From an uncultured Collinsella sp. (GTDB lineage Bacteria > Actinomycetota > Coriobacteriia > Coriobacteriales > Coriobacteriaceae), in NCBI GenBank assembly GCA_900551365.1, contig URVZ01000006.1:1-47284 (forward strand): a stretch of 47,284 nt of DNA. Reading direction: 5' to 3'. Both the position numbers and the translations under genes were made by a program. Under the pieces are notes generated by a model, which saw nothing but the letters and a program-made list of their open reading frames with translations, ran no database searches and was not told where the DNA came from. Positions 25,506 to 33,201 of the stretch are shown one piece after another. How positions within the stretch are numbered: position 1 is the first letter of the stretch; the number at the start of each line of letters is the position of its first letter.

Positions 25506-25573
25506 ATGGGGCGCACGTTTGCCCCACGCTTCGTTACGTGGGCAACGGCTTGAGGGCAAGATGCGATGCCCCA
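25506..25573 (-). repeat. Structured intergenic repeat, copy 3
   Basis: Outer TGGGGC / GCCCCA, then TTGCCC / GGGCAA, then the inner hairpin CCACG-8nt-CGTGG. The 3' strand GGCAAGATGCGATGCCC matches copy 1 (GGCAAGATCCGGTGCCT) and copy 2 (GGCAAGATCGGGTGCCT). It lies 5 nt after the stop of the minus-strand DeoR fragment, the same position relative to a gene as copies 1 and 2. Confidence 0.75.
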
Positions 25574-25578
25574 GTGTC

Positions 25579-26037
25579 CTAGGCCGTGATCATTTTGACG
25601 CGTTCGCCGATTTTGGAGTCGCGCCTGTCGGAAATAACAGTAAAGCCCTCCAGGTCGCACACCTTTACATTTGAAAACACGTGGAACTTGGAGCTATCGG
25701 CGAGTACGTAACTCGCCTGGGAATTCTGCATCACGATACGTTTTTTGATAGCCTCGGGATAACCTGGCGTCATGATGCCGCGGTCCTCGTCCACCGCGTT
25801 GACACCTATAAACGCCCGGTCAAAGTACAGCTCGCGCAGCGCGCTCTCAACCATAGGACCGGTGAGCGAGCAGGTAACGGGGTTGAAGTCGCCGCCAATT
25901 ACCACCACCTTAGCAGCAAGCTCGCCCGTAAACCGACATGCATAGCCGTTGGTGGTGTAGATAGTCACCGGCTTGTCGACGAGCAGGCTCAGGAGCGCCG
26001 TCGCGGTGGTACCGGAGTCGACAGCGAGATGAGACCG
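25579..26037 (-). pseudogene. 5'-truncated DeoR family regulator (sensor domain only)
   Basis: About 152 codons remain. They start with the DeoR effector-domain motif VDSGTTATALLSLL and run through VTIYTTNGYACRF, VVVIGGDFNP, LTGPMVESAL, FIGVNAVDEDRG and VLADSSKF, ending normally. The N-terminal HTH domain (about 90 residues) is missing. An in-frame TGA lies at 26038-26040 and no DeoR-like HTH sequence is seen in any frame upstream. The next reading frame gives RDGLISL right at the break, so a frameshift as well as a deletion is possible. It is probably a decayed sugar-catabolism repressor. Confidence 0.75.
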
Positions 26038-26266
26038 TCACGCCCGAAGACCCCGCTTTCGCCGCCGAGGAGCGCGCGGCGCACGTGGCCCATGAGGAGC
26101 GGCTCGAGCATATCGAGGGGCTCCTTCCCAAGAAGGGAAACGGCCCTGCGGGACGACACGGCGAAAACCATCGTTGATTCCGGCAAGAGACGCCGTTTCT
26201 CTGGTAGCTTCATCTTCAACCAAGACCGACAATGCCGGCCAGGCACTCAACCCAAAAGGAGACAGC

Positions 26267-27316
26267 ATGCCCAACGAGCTCAGCTATGAGGTCAGCCTCG
26301 AGCGCAGCAACCAGATCCGCGCCGACCTGCCGCAGCACCCCGAGAAGTTCACCATGCTCACCGGCGACCGCCCCACCGGCCGTCTGCACCTGGGCCACTA
26401 CTTCGGTACCCTCAAGGGCCGTGTTGAGCTGCAGAACATGGGCGCCAAGACCAACGTGCTCATCGCCGACTACCAGGTCATCACCGACCGCGACACCACC
26501 GAGCACATCCAGGACAACGTGTACAACATGGTCATGGACTACCTTGCCTGCGGCATCGACCCCGACAAGACCATGATCTACACGCACTCCGCCGTGCCCG
26601 CGGCAAACCAGCTCATGCTGCCGTTCTTGTCGCTCGTCTCCGAGGCCCTGCTGCAGCGCAACCCCACCGTCAAGGCCGAGATGGAGGCCAGCGACCATGA
26701 GCTCACCGGCCTTTTGCTCACCTACCCCGTGCACCAGGCGTGCGACATCTTGTTCTGCAAGGGCAACGTGGTGCCGGTCGGGCGCGGCCAGCTGCCGCAC
26801 ATCGAGCTCACCCGCACCATCGCACGCAAGTTCAACAACCGCTACGGCAAGGTGTTCCCCGAGGTCGACGCGCTGCTGTCCGACACGCCGCTGCTGCCCG
26901 GCTTGGACGGTCGAAAGATGAGCAAGAGCTACGGCAACGCCATCAACATCTCCATGACCGCCGAGGAGACGGCCAAGCGCATCAAGAAGAGCCAGACCGA
27001 CGGCGAGCGCATGATCACGTTCGACCCCGAAGCCCGTCCCGGTGTGTCCGGCCTGCTCTCCACCGCCGCCATCTGCACCGGCCGCTCCGAGGTCGAGATC
27101 GCCGAGGAGATCGGCATGGGCGGCGCAGGCGCGCTCAAGAAGTACGTCACCGAGAGCGTGAACGAGCACTTCGCCCCCATCCGCGCGCGCCGCGAGGAGC
27201 TCGTGCAGGATATGGACTACGTCAAGGACGTCCTACGCGAGGGCAACCGCCGCGCTAACGAGGTCGCCGAGGCCACGCTCGCCGAGGTGCGCGAGGCCAT
27301 GGGCATGGTGTACTAA
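26267..27316 (+). CDS. trpS: Tryptophanyl-tRNA synthetase
   Basis: A 349-aa class I synthetase. The HIGH motif appears as LHLGHYFGTL after GDRPTGR, and KMSKS is in GRKMSKSYGNAI. The GxxQ-like region is GRGQLPHIELTR. Length is that of standard bacterial TrpRS. ATG 26267 has AAAAGGAG 5 nt upstream. No T-box-like leader is visible. A terminator follows at 27399-27433. Its codon bias is strongly biased to C and G, consistent with high expression. Confidence 0.96.
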   Translation: MPNELSYEVSLERSNQIRADLPQHPEKFTMLTGDRPTGRLHLGHYFGTLKGRVELQNMGAKTNVLIADYQVITDRDTTEHIQDNVYNMVMDYLACGIDPDKTMIYTHSAVPAANQLMLPFLSLVSEALLQRNPTVKAEMEASDHELTGLLLTYPVHQACDILFCKGNVVPVGRGQLPHIELTRTIARKFNNRYGKVFPEVDALLSDTPLLPGLDGRKMSKSYGNAINISMTAEETAKRIKKSQTDGERMITFDPEARPGVSGLLSTAAICTGRSEVEIAEEIGMGGAGALKKYVTESVNEHFAPIRARREELVQDMDYVKDVLREGNRRANEVAEATLAEVREAMGMVY

Positions 27317-27398
27317 GCCATCCGGCTCGCGGAAACGCGCCGCGACACGCGAATGGGCCATCTTCACGTGTCCACGCCTTCGACATAGCCAAGGTCTT

Positions 27399-27433
27399 AC
27401 GAGGTGGGCGATAATAAGCCCGCCTCGTTTTTT
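27399..27433 (+). terminator. Rho-independent terminator after trpS
   Basis: ACGAGGTGGGC pairs with GCCCGCCTCGT (one G-U) around an 8-nt loop, followed by six T on the plus strand. Confidence 0.93.
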
Positions 27434-27452
27434 ACGTTGTATGGGGGATTGC

Positions 27453-28316
27453 ATGTACCGACTTGTTGCCAGCGATATGGATGAGACGTTTCTCGATGCC
27501 GACCACGCCATCCCGGCGTCCAATCTCCGAGCACTCAAACGCATGAGGGAGCTCGGTGTGCTGTTCGTCCCTTCGAGCGGGCGATGGTATTCCTCTATCA
27601 TGGACAACTTCTCGGGGGAGGCCCGCGAGCTGATCGAAGACGGCTATGTGCTCTCCTATAACGGCGGCTTCATCAACCGCGTGGGAGACCCCACCCCGCT
27701 CACCACCTGCGGCCTTTCCAACGAATGCGCGAACGCGATCTATGCAAAGGGGCTCGAACTCGGACTCTGCATGCACGTCAACGTCGCCGACGGCCACGTG
27801 TTCGTGAATGACGCACCCACACGGGAGCGCGACTATCTGGAATCGATCACCGGGGTCACTCATTTTCGCGGATCTGACCATCCCGACCTCTCATTCCTTG
27901 AAGGCCGTGGCATCGTGAAGATCCTGTACGTCGACTGGGACTTCGATGAGCTGCAGGAATTGGGCCGCAAGCTCGCGCCGATGGCCGAGCGACTCGGCGT
28001 TGACATCACCTTCTCCTCCAAGCGCTACCTCGAACTCATGCCCGCAGGCGTTGACAAAGGGACGGGGCTCACGCGCCTTGCCGATATGCTGGGAATTCCG
28101 ATGTCCGAGGTCATCGCCGTTGGTGATTCCGCAAACGACCTCTCCATGATCAAGGCGGCGGGACTGGGCGTCGGCGTGGCGAATGTCACCGACGACGTGC
28201 GGCCGTATTGCGATGTCGTCCTTGAAACGGCTGGGACTGAGGGTGCGTTCTCCGAACTCATCGAGCGATTCCTTGAACCCCAACGACCACATGTCACTGT
28301 GTCTTTCTATTTGTAA
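27453..28316 (+). CDS. Cof-type HAD hydrolase
   Basis: A 287-aa HAD IIB (Cof) phosphatase. Motif I is LVASDMDETFLD, motif II is FVPSSGRWY, the motif III Lys lies in PAGVDKGTGLTRL and motif IV is VIAVGDSANDLSMI. The C2B cap lies between residues about 85 and 190. ATG 27453 (GGGGGA shortly upstream) is preferred over an ATG 12 nt earlier that overlaps the binding site. Such enzymes act on sugar phosphates or flavin/PLP phosphates; the substrate is not assignable. Confidence 0.9.
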   Translation: MYRLVASDMDETFLDADHAIPASNLRALKRMRELGVLFVPSSGRWYSSIMDNFSGEARELIEDGYVLSYNGGFINRVGDPTPLTTCGLSNECANAIYAKGLELGLCMHVNVADGHVFVNDAPTRERDYLESITGVTHFRGSDHPDLSFLEGRGIVKILYVDWDFDELQELGRKLAPMAERLGVDITFSSKRYLELMPAGVDKGTGLTRLADMLGIPMSEVIAVGDSANDLSMIKAAGLGVGVANVTDDVRPYCDVVLETAGTEGAFSELIERFLEPQRPHVTVSFYL

Positions 28317-28394
28317 CCCTTGATTAACTTATGGAGAGGCTGTGTGCTCGACGGTCTACGACTTGGGTCTCAGAGAATTAGCTATAGTTAACTT

Positions 28395-28503
28395 AATGAA
28401 GGCACAGGCGAATTAAAGACCTTCGACACGAACGTTGCGCCTTCCCTCCCCTCGCGCAACACCTCTTTGGAATGGCGCCCCGCGCATGTGGGGCGCCTTT
28501 CTT
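28395..28503 (+). ncRNA. Candidate small RNA with a pyrimidine-loop hairpin
   Basis: Downstream of a TATAGT box (28383-28388) lies a 7-bp stem GTTGCGC / GCGCAAC (28434-28460). Its 13-nt loop is entirely pyrimidine (CTTCCCTCCCCTC). A classic terminator follows: GGCGCCCC / GGGGCGCC with TTTCTT (28474-28503). The C-rich loop is complementary to Shine-Dalgarno sequences, a feature of some regulatory RNAs. The region could instead be the 3' UTR of the Cof gene, 78 nt upstream. The -35 box is weak. Confidence 0.45.
28474..28503 (+). terminator. Rho-independent terminator upstream of the MGMT-like gene
   Basis: 8-bp perfect stem GGCGCCCC / GGGGCGCC with an 8-nt loop and TTTCTT on the plus strand. 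It ends either the candidate small RNA or a read-through transcript from the Cof gene. Confidence 0.88.
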
Positions 28504-28540
28504 GACTACAATGGCGATATCGATTGAAAGTGAGGGCGGC

Positions 28541-28873
28541 ATGGCAGACCGGGACACCGACGGATTCTTCAACCGCGTATACGACATGGTACGCCAGGTG
28601 CCCTGCGGCATGGTTGCCACATATGGTCAGATCGCCAAGCTCGTTGGTGAGCCCCGTCGAGCCCGATACGTGGGATACGCCCTGCACGTCAATCCGGAAC
28701 CCGGCACCATCCCCTGTCATCGCATCGTATTCGCCGACGGACGCCTCGCGGAGGGGTTCGCCTTCGGTGGGCCCGAGGCGCAGCGCACACTGCTCGAGGA
28801 CGAAGGCGTTGCCTTCCTCGCCAACGGACATGTCGACCTGCAGGCCTCTCGCTGGCCAGCGGGCCTGGTATGA
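28541..28873 (+). CDS. MGMT/ATL-type DNA-binding domain protein with PCHR active site
   Basis: 110 aa, equal to the C-terminal alkyl-accepting domain of O6-alkylguanine-DNA alkyltransferase without the N-terminal domain. Visible are VPCGMVATYGQIAKLVGEPRRARYVGYAL (helix-turn-helix with the Arg-Tyr region), then IPCHRIVFADGRLAEGFAFGG with Cys in PCHR. The Cys is kept, so it could still transfer alkyl groups; alkyltransferase-like proteins have Trp there. ATG 28541 is chosen for MADRDTDGFF. It converges on the frameshifted membrane protein. Confidence 0.85.
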   Translation: MADRDTDGFFNRVYDMVRQVPCGMVATYGQIAKLVGEPRRARYVGYALHVNPEPGTIPCHRIVFADGRLAEGFAFGGPEAQRTLLEDEGVAFLANGHVDLQASRWPAGLV

Positions 28874-28874
28874 C

Positions 28875-28906
28875 AAGGGGCGCCGACAGCGCCCCTTCCC
28901 GTTTTG
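28875..28906. terminator. Bidirectional terminator between convergent genes
   Basis: 9-bp perfect stem AAGGGGCGC / GCGCCCCTT with a 5-nt loop directly after the MGMT-like stop. TTTT follows shortly on the plus strand. Read from the other strand it follows the membrane-protein gene by about 30 nt. Confidence 0.8.
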
Positions 28907-28927
28907 GATCCTTGGCAGGCAACCCAA

Positions 28928-30023
28928 TCAAACGGTCGCCTCGAGTGCGTCCCCCGCGCGGTCGAGTGTGCTTCTGACCTTGGCACCCTGTTTGAACCAC
29001 GTGCGCAGGTCCTCGAGCGTGCTGCCCGCTTGCATACACCTTGATTTTGCGACCACCCCTCGTGGTCACCGTGCAGCGGTCGCCGCTCTCGCTGTTCTCG
29101 TGCGCCGTGATCTTCTTGAGGTAATCGCGGCGAAACGCCACGACGCGGGCGTTGCTGATCTCGATGAACCAATCGTCATCGACAAGCGAAGTACCCGTGG
29201 CACCTCGGCTTGCCATCTCCTCGGAGAAGGAGAAACCGAGCGCGCGCTCCTGCCTGCCGATCTCGAGGATGCCGCGGGCCGGCATGCCGAGCATGAGCAG
29301 GGGCAGGAACCCCCCTATGAACAGGAACAGGAACGGGATGAGCACGAGCAGGCGCGCACCCTCGTCGGTGAAGACCGCCATGAAGGCGAGGACGAGCGAG
29401 AAGACGAGGGCCATGCCGTTGAAAACAATCGTCAACGGCTTGATGGCAGACCAACACAGGCCCGCCTTGGTCATGGGACCGTCGACGGCGTCCGAGACTT
29501 CGATGCCCTCTTCCTCCAGACGGGCGAGGAGGTTGAGCGAGCACACCCCCTCGAGGCTTATCGAGCAGAACTTCCGGTCGCCCTCGAACAGGTCGATCCC
29601 CATCATCTGCGCGTGAAGCGTTGCACGGGTGATGTTGCCAAACGTCGTCTCCTTGCGGATGCCGAAGGCGTTACGCGAGAGAATGCGCCCACCGTCCACG
29701 TCGATACGCGGGATGCTCAGCAAGGCCCAGATAGCCATACCCGCGAGCGCCATGGCATGACCGAACCACACAAGTTCGTGGTCCCACTCGCCCAGCGAGA
29801 CGCCCTGCCAGACGTAGACACCCAGCATGAGCAGTTCGAACGCGACGGCGCAGCAGGAGATGATCGTGCGGATGGCTGCGGGCATGCGCACCGTGAAGCA
29901 ATCGAGGCTGTCCGTTGCCTCGCTGCGCTCGCGCGCGCCGCGGCGGGCGACCCATGCAGTGAGCGGGCCGACGATGAACACGGTCATACCGACGCGCAGA
30001 ATGGATTCGAGCAGATTACTCAT
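28928..30023 (-). pseudogene. Membrane protein with PH-like domain, disrupted by a 1-nt frameshift near 29025
   Basis: From ATG 30023 the frame encodes an integral membrane protein with four or more hydrophobic segments (near residues 11-30, 57-75, 88-106 and a long pair near 205-250). A PH-like stretch (RIDVDGGRILSRNAFGIRKETTFGNI) lies between the second and third pairs. After KIKVYASG the frame runs into low-complexity Arg/Gly/Pro sequence that overlaps the MGMT-like gene. The adjacent frame continues sensibly as STLEDLRTWFKQGAKVRST and stops at 28928-28930. Removing one G from the GGG run at about 29025 restores a 364-aa protein. It is either a sequencing error or a recent mutation. Confidence 0.75.
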
Positions 30024-30175
30024 AGGGGCCACCGCCTCGGGCTCTGGAGATTAACTGCAGGAAACGCTGCCAGAACGATGGGATGCGCACAACGTAAGGA
30101 GCCGCGTATCGGCAAGCGGCGGCATCGCAATCGCCCGGCGAACAGATGATGATCGGCGCCGGGCCAGACGAATTA

Positions 30176-30224
30176 AACAAAAGGGTGGTCGACGGCGCCC
30201 TCGCAGGCGCACCGTCGACCACCC
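30176..30224 (-). terminator. Rho-independent terminator after the Mef-like gene
   Basis: 13-bp perfect outer stem GGGTGGTCGACGG / CCGTCGACCACCC plus inner pairing. On the minus strand it is followed by TTTTGTTT. It starts about 57 nt after the stop codon. Confidence 0.93.
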
Positions 30225-30280
30225 TTCACGTCGCAGCGACCCTACGAGCCGTCCGAAACGAAACGCACTCCGCCAGAGCG

Positions 30281-31531
30281 CTACCCAATCTTGCGGATGC
30301 TCGGGATCGCCCAGGTGATGCCTGCTAGGATCACCATTGCAGCACCGATGAGCACGAAACACGCGCTTACGCCGATGGCGTCCGCGAACAAGGTCGATGC
30401 GACGAGCCCCACGGGCATGGCCCAGCTGCAGACCGCTCCGTACAGGCCGAAGACGCGGCCCATGCACTCGGGATCGACGCGCTCCTGCATGAGCGCCATC
30501 TGCGGCGCGCTGTACAGCGGACTCGAGACCCCCATCGCGAACGTAAGCCCCAGAAACACAACGAGCGCGGAAGGGGGCACGAGGCCGCCCGCGAGCGTGC
30601 CCGCTCCGAAGAGGCCGATGGCCAGCGTGCACGAAAGCGCGCGGTTCTTAAGGCCACCCGTCGCCCCGATCCAGCCGCTCGCCGCGATCATGCCGACCGA
30701 GAACGCGATCTCCGCGATAGCCGACTGCGTAGTGGTACCCCCAAAATGGTCGAACACCATGAGCGGGAACAGCGCGGATATGGGCGAGAACAGGACCGAG
30801 AAGGCGAAGCCGATCCAGAGCATGGCGAACAGACCGTGATGGCGTTTGAGCTCGCGGTACCCGTTGGCCGTCTCCAATAGGAAGGCCCGCACCGCGTGGT
30901 GCGACGCCTCGGCGTTCTCCTCGGGCGTATGGCGCTCGGGCGCCGGCGTCTTGATGCCGGAGGTCGCCACCGCGATGCTCGCGAGCACCGCGCCGGCGAC
31001 ATCGAGCGCGATCATGAAGGTCAGACCAAACGCCGGGTAGACCACCGCGGCGATGGCGTTGCCGATGATATAGCTACCCGACTGCATGAACTGCAGCATG
31101 CCCGCCAGCTTGCCGAGCACCTCGGGCGGGGCGATGAGCGGTGTGAGCGCGTTGAAGGCGGGCGTATGGAGCGTGCTGCCCAGCGCACGGACGAACAGCA
31201 CCGCCGCCACAACGGCGACAGAGAGGTCGCCCCGAAGCGAGCCGAAGACAAGCGTGAGGCTCACGGCCGCGATGAAGAGATCGGCGCCGATCATGAGACG
31301 CTTGATGGACGTGCGGTCCACGATGGTGCCCGCGAAGGCGCCGAGGAGCGCCATGGGCAAGAAGGCCGCCAGGCTCACGAACGACAGGGCGCTCGCGGAG
31401 CCGGTGGTGAGGGTGACGTGCCAGATGAGACCCATCTGCAGAATGGAGCTCGTGAGCACGGAGAAGAACTCGCCGATCCAGACGATGGCGAGCGAGCGCT
31501 TCCAAGAAGCGCAGGGATTCGGTTGTGTCAT
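30281..31531 (-). CDS. MFS transporter of the macrolide-efflux (Mef/DHA3) type
   Basis: A 416-aa protein with 12 predicted membrane segments. The N-terminus WKRSLAIVWIGEFFSVLTSSILQMGLIWHV is the typical DHA3/MefA opening. It also has MALLGAFAGTIVDRTSIKRLMIGAD (motif A), FNALTPLIAPPEVLGKLAGMLQ and a C-terminal PLYSAPQMALMQERVDPECMGRVFGLYGA, all features of Mef-like pumps. ATG 31531 follows AAAGGA at 7 nt. The leader contains a consensus promoter and a short leader ORF reminiscent of macrolide-inducible genes. Drug specificity is not provable from sequence. Confidence 0.87.
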   Translation of the reverse strand: MTQPNPCASWKRSLAIVWIGEFFSVLTSSILQMGLIWHVTLTTGSASALSFVSLAAFLPMALLGAFAGTIVDRTSIKRLMIGADLFIAAVSLTLVFGSLRGDLSVAVVAAVLFVRALGSTLHTPAFNALTPLIAPPEVLGKLAGMLQFMQSGSYIIGNAIAAVVYPAFGLTFMIALDVAGAVLASIAVATSGIKTPAPERHTPEENAEASHHAVRAFLLETANGYRELKRHHGLFAMLWIGFAFSVLFSPISALFPLMVFDHFGGTTTQSAIAEIAFSVGMIAASGWIGATGGLKNRALSCTLAIGLFGAGTLAGGLVPPSALVVFLGLTFAMGVSSPLYSAPQMALMQERVDPECMGRVFGLYGAVCSWAMPVGLVASTLFADAIGVSACFVLIGAAMVILAGITWAIPSIRKIG

Positions 31532-31594
31532 GGAATAATCCTTTGATGCGATCGGTGGTATGCAGCGAAGTACCGGTCGCTCACGCGACCGTGG

Positions 31595-31624
31595 CTAGAG
31601 CCAAATCCTCATGGAAGCAAGCAT
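31595..31624 (-). CDS. Leader peptide MLASMRIWL upstream of the Mef-like pump
   Basis: Nine codons plus TAG on the minus strand. A strong binding site AAAGGGGAG lies 7 nt before ATG 31624. The sequence resembles the macrolide-sensing leader peptides before mef, msr and ermD-type genes (MTASMRL-like). At those leaders the ribosome stalls at or just after the MR residues when a macrolide is bound. It is followed immediately by a 7-bp hairpin CGGTCGC / GCGACCG, then 30-odd nt to the pump's binding site. The R-L-R/K motif of the classical leaders is R-I-W here, so the inducer could differ. Confidence 0.72.
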   Translation of the reverse strand: MLASMRIWL

Positions 31625-31678
31625 GGTGCAGCTCCCCTTTCCAAATCTCGAGGTAAACCTTCAGCCGTGAGTGGGGCT

Positions 31679-31707
31679 ATTATAGGGACTTGCGAGCCAA
31701 GATGCAA
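31679..31707 (-). promoter_or_regulatory. Sigma-70 promoter for the leader peptide and Mef-like pump
   Basis: On the minus strand, TTGCAT (31702-31707), a 17-nt spacer and a perfect TATAAT (31679-31684). The transcript would start about 45-50 nt before the leader peptide and about 140 nt before the pump start, which leaves room for attenuation. Confidence 0.88.
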
Positions 31708-31783
31708 CAGGAAGACCTCTACGGAGCGTAGATGCCGGGCGCCCCGAACCACTTATGCCATGAGAGACGGCATCCGATTCTCC

Positions 31784-31812
31784 TTGACTTGGTCTCAATG
31801 TGATATCACAAT
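31784..31812 (+). promoter_or_regulatory. Promoter and palindromic operator for the SPFH gene
   Basis: TTGACT (31784-31789), a 17-nt spacer and CACAAT (31807-31812). The perfect 12-bp palindrome TGTGATATCACA (31799-31810) overlaps the -10 box, the place where a repressor would block transcription. The downstream gene begins 114 nt later. Confidence 0.65.
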
Positions 31813-31925
31813 GCAATCAGCAGCCGCACGGACTGCTCGGGGACTCGCCTCCTCCCCATCGCAATCTGGAGCGCGGCGCCGGGGACGTCACTCAAACGCC
31901 GGCGCGGTCGTGAAAGGAACTCACA

Positions 31926-32945
31926 ATGAGCGTGGAAAAGCAACTCAAGGCCAAGTCGGGCTACGGCATGCTCGTCGCCGTGGCGGTGGCGCTCATCGTC
32001 ATCATCGGCCTCTTTATCTGGAGCACCATCGGGCTCGCGAGCACGCCCGACGGCGTCGACGCGCCCGCAGTCTACGGATGGGGGCTCGGCCTCAGCATCC
32101 TCGCGTTTTGCCTGTGGTTCATCCCACTCAACGGATTCTTCTCGCTGCAGCCCGGCCAGGCGCGCGTGTGCATCCTGTTCGGCAAGTACGTGGGCACCGT
32201 CCGCGACGAGGGCTTCTTCTGGGCCAACCCGTTCTTTAGCAAGAGCATGGGCGGATCGGCCGGGATCGGCGAGATGATCGAGCTCGAGATGAGCGATTCC
32301 AAGGTCGCCAAAGCCGCGGCGCAGAAGGCCGCCAAGGGCAACCCCACCACCATCTCCACCCGCGTGCGCACCCTGAATGGCGAGCGCCTGAAGGTCAACG
32401 ACAAGATGGGCAACCCCATCGAGATCGCAACCGTCGTGGTGTGGCACGTCGCCGATACCGCCAAGGCGCTCTTCGACGTCGACGACTACCAGAGCTATGT
32501 CGCCATGCAGGCCGAGACGGCGCTGCGCCACGTGGCGAGCGTGTACGCCTACGACCACCTGGAGGACGAGTCCGATGCTGCCGGCGCCATCACGCTGCGC
32601 GCCAATGTGGAAGAGGTCTCCGAAGCCCTGCGCCGCGAGCTCGCGATGCGCCTGGCACCCGCCGGCGTGGAGGTCGACGACGCCCGCCTCACCCATCTTG
32701 CCTACTCCCCCGAGATCGCCCAGGCGATGCTGCGCCGCCAGCAGGCCGAGGCCGTCATCGCCGCGCGCAAGAAGATCGTCGAGGGCGCGGTCTCCATGGT
32801 CGACATGGCCGTGAAGGAGATGGCCGCCGGCGGCACCATCGAGCTGGACGACGAGCGCAAGGCGCAGATGGCCAGCAACCTCATGGTGGTGCTCTGCGGC
32901 GAATCCGAGGCGCACCCGGTGCTCAACGCAGGCTCGCTGTACTAA
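31926..32945 (+). CDS. SPFH/band 7 domain membrane protein
   Basis: A 339-aa protein. Two hydrophobic segments near residues 14-37 and 50-69 are followed by an SPFH domain (LQPGQARVCILFGKYVGTVRDEGFFWANPF, then TVVVWHVADTAKALFDVDDYQSYVAMQAE). A coiled-coil-prone helix with AQAMLRRQQAEAVIAARKKIVEGAV comes next. Members form membrane-bound rings or scaffolds, sometimes with NfeD or protease partners; no such partner is beside it. ATG 31926 follows AAAGGA at 7 nt. A small ribbon-helix-helix-like gene follows 64 nt later and the pair may be co-transcribed. Confidence 0.9.
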   Translation: MSVEKQLKAKSGYGMLVAVAVALIVIIGLFIWSTIGLASTPDGVDAPAVYGWGLGLSILAFCLWFIPLNGFFSLQPGQARVCILFGKYVGTVRDEGFFWANPFFSKSMGGSAGIGEMIELEMSDSKVAKAAAQKAAKGNPTTISTRVRTLNGERLKVNDKMGNPIEIATVVVWHVADTAKALFDVDDYQSYVAMQAETALRHVASVYAYDHLEDESDAAGAITLRANVEEVSEALRRELAMRLAPAGVEVDDARLTHLAYSPEIAQAMLRRQQAEAVIAARKKIVEGAVSMVDMAVKEMAAGGTIELDDERKAQMASNLMVVLCGESEAHPVLNAGSLY

Positions 32946-33009
32946 CCCCAACACCAATGAGTAATTTGGGGACGGGTGCAGAATTGCACATTCGACAAGA
33001 AGGCACGTC

Positions 33010-33201
33010 ATGGCACGCAAGCAGTATCCACTCCGTATAGACCCCGCTATCTGGGAGGCCGTCCAACGCTGGGCGGACGATGAGATGCGCAGCGCCAACG
33101 GTCAGGTGGAATGGATCTTGCGAGACGCCCTCAAACGCGCGGGAAGGCTGCCGAAGAAAGAGCCCTCGTCCAAGGACGCGCCCAAAGGCGAGGAGGGCTA
33201 A
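33010..33201 (+). CDS. Small Arc/ribbon-helix-helix-like protein following the SPFH gene
   Basis: A 63-aa basic protein. MARKQYPLRIDPAIWEAVQRWA followed by DEMRSANGQVEWILRDALKRAG matches the strand-helix-helix plan of Arc-type DNA-binding proteins (R-x-N/D...N-x-Q/E-x-E-x-I-L). The last 20 residues are a charged tail. It lies directly after the SPFH gene on the same strand. It may bind the palindrome in front of that gene, which would be autoregulation; that is inference. Confidence 0.72.
   Translation: MARKQYPLRIDPAIWEAVQRWADDEMRSANGQVEWILRDALKRAGRLPKKEPSSKDAPKGEEG

Noticed and set aside
28388..28927. A 179-codon minus-strand frame antisense to the MGMT-like gene
   Set aside because: Shadow frame. 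The plus-strand frame holds the PCHR active-site motif and a terminator follows it in that direction.
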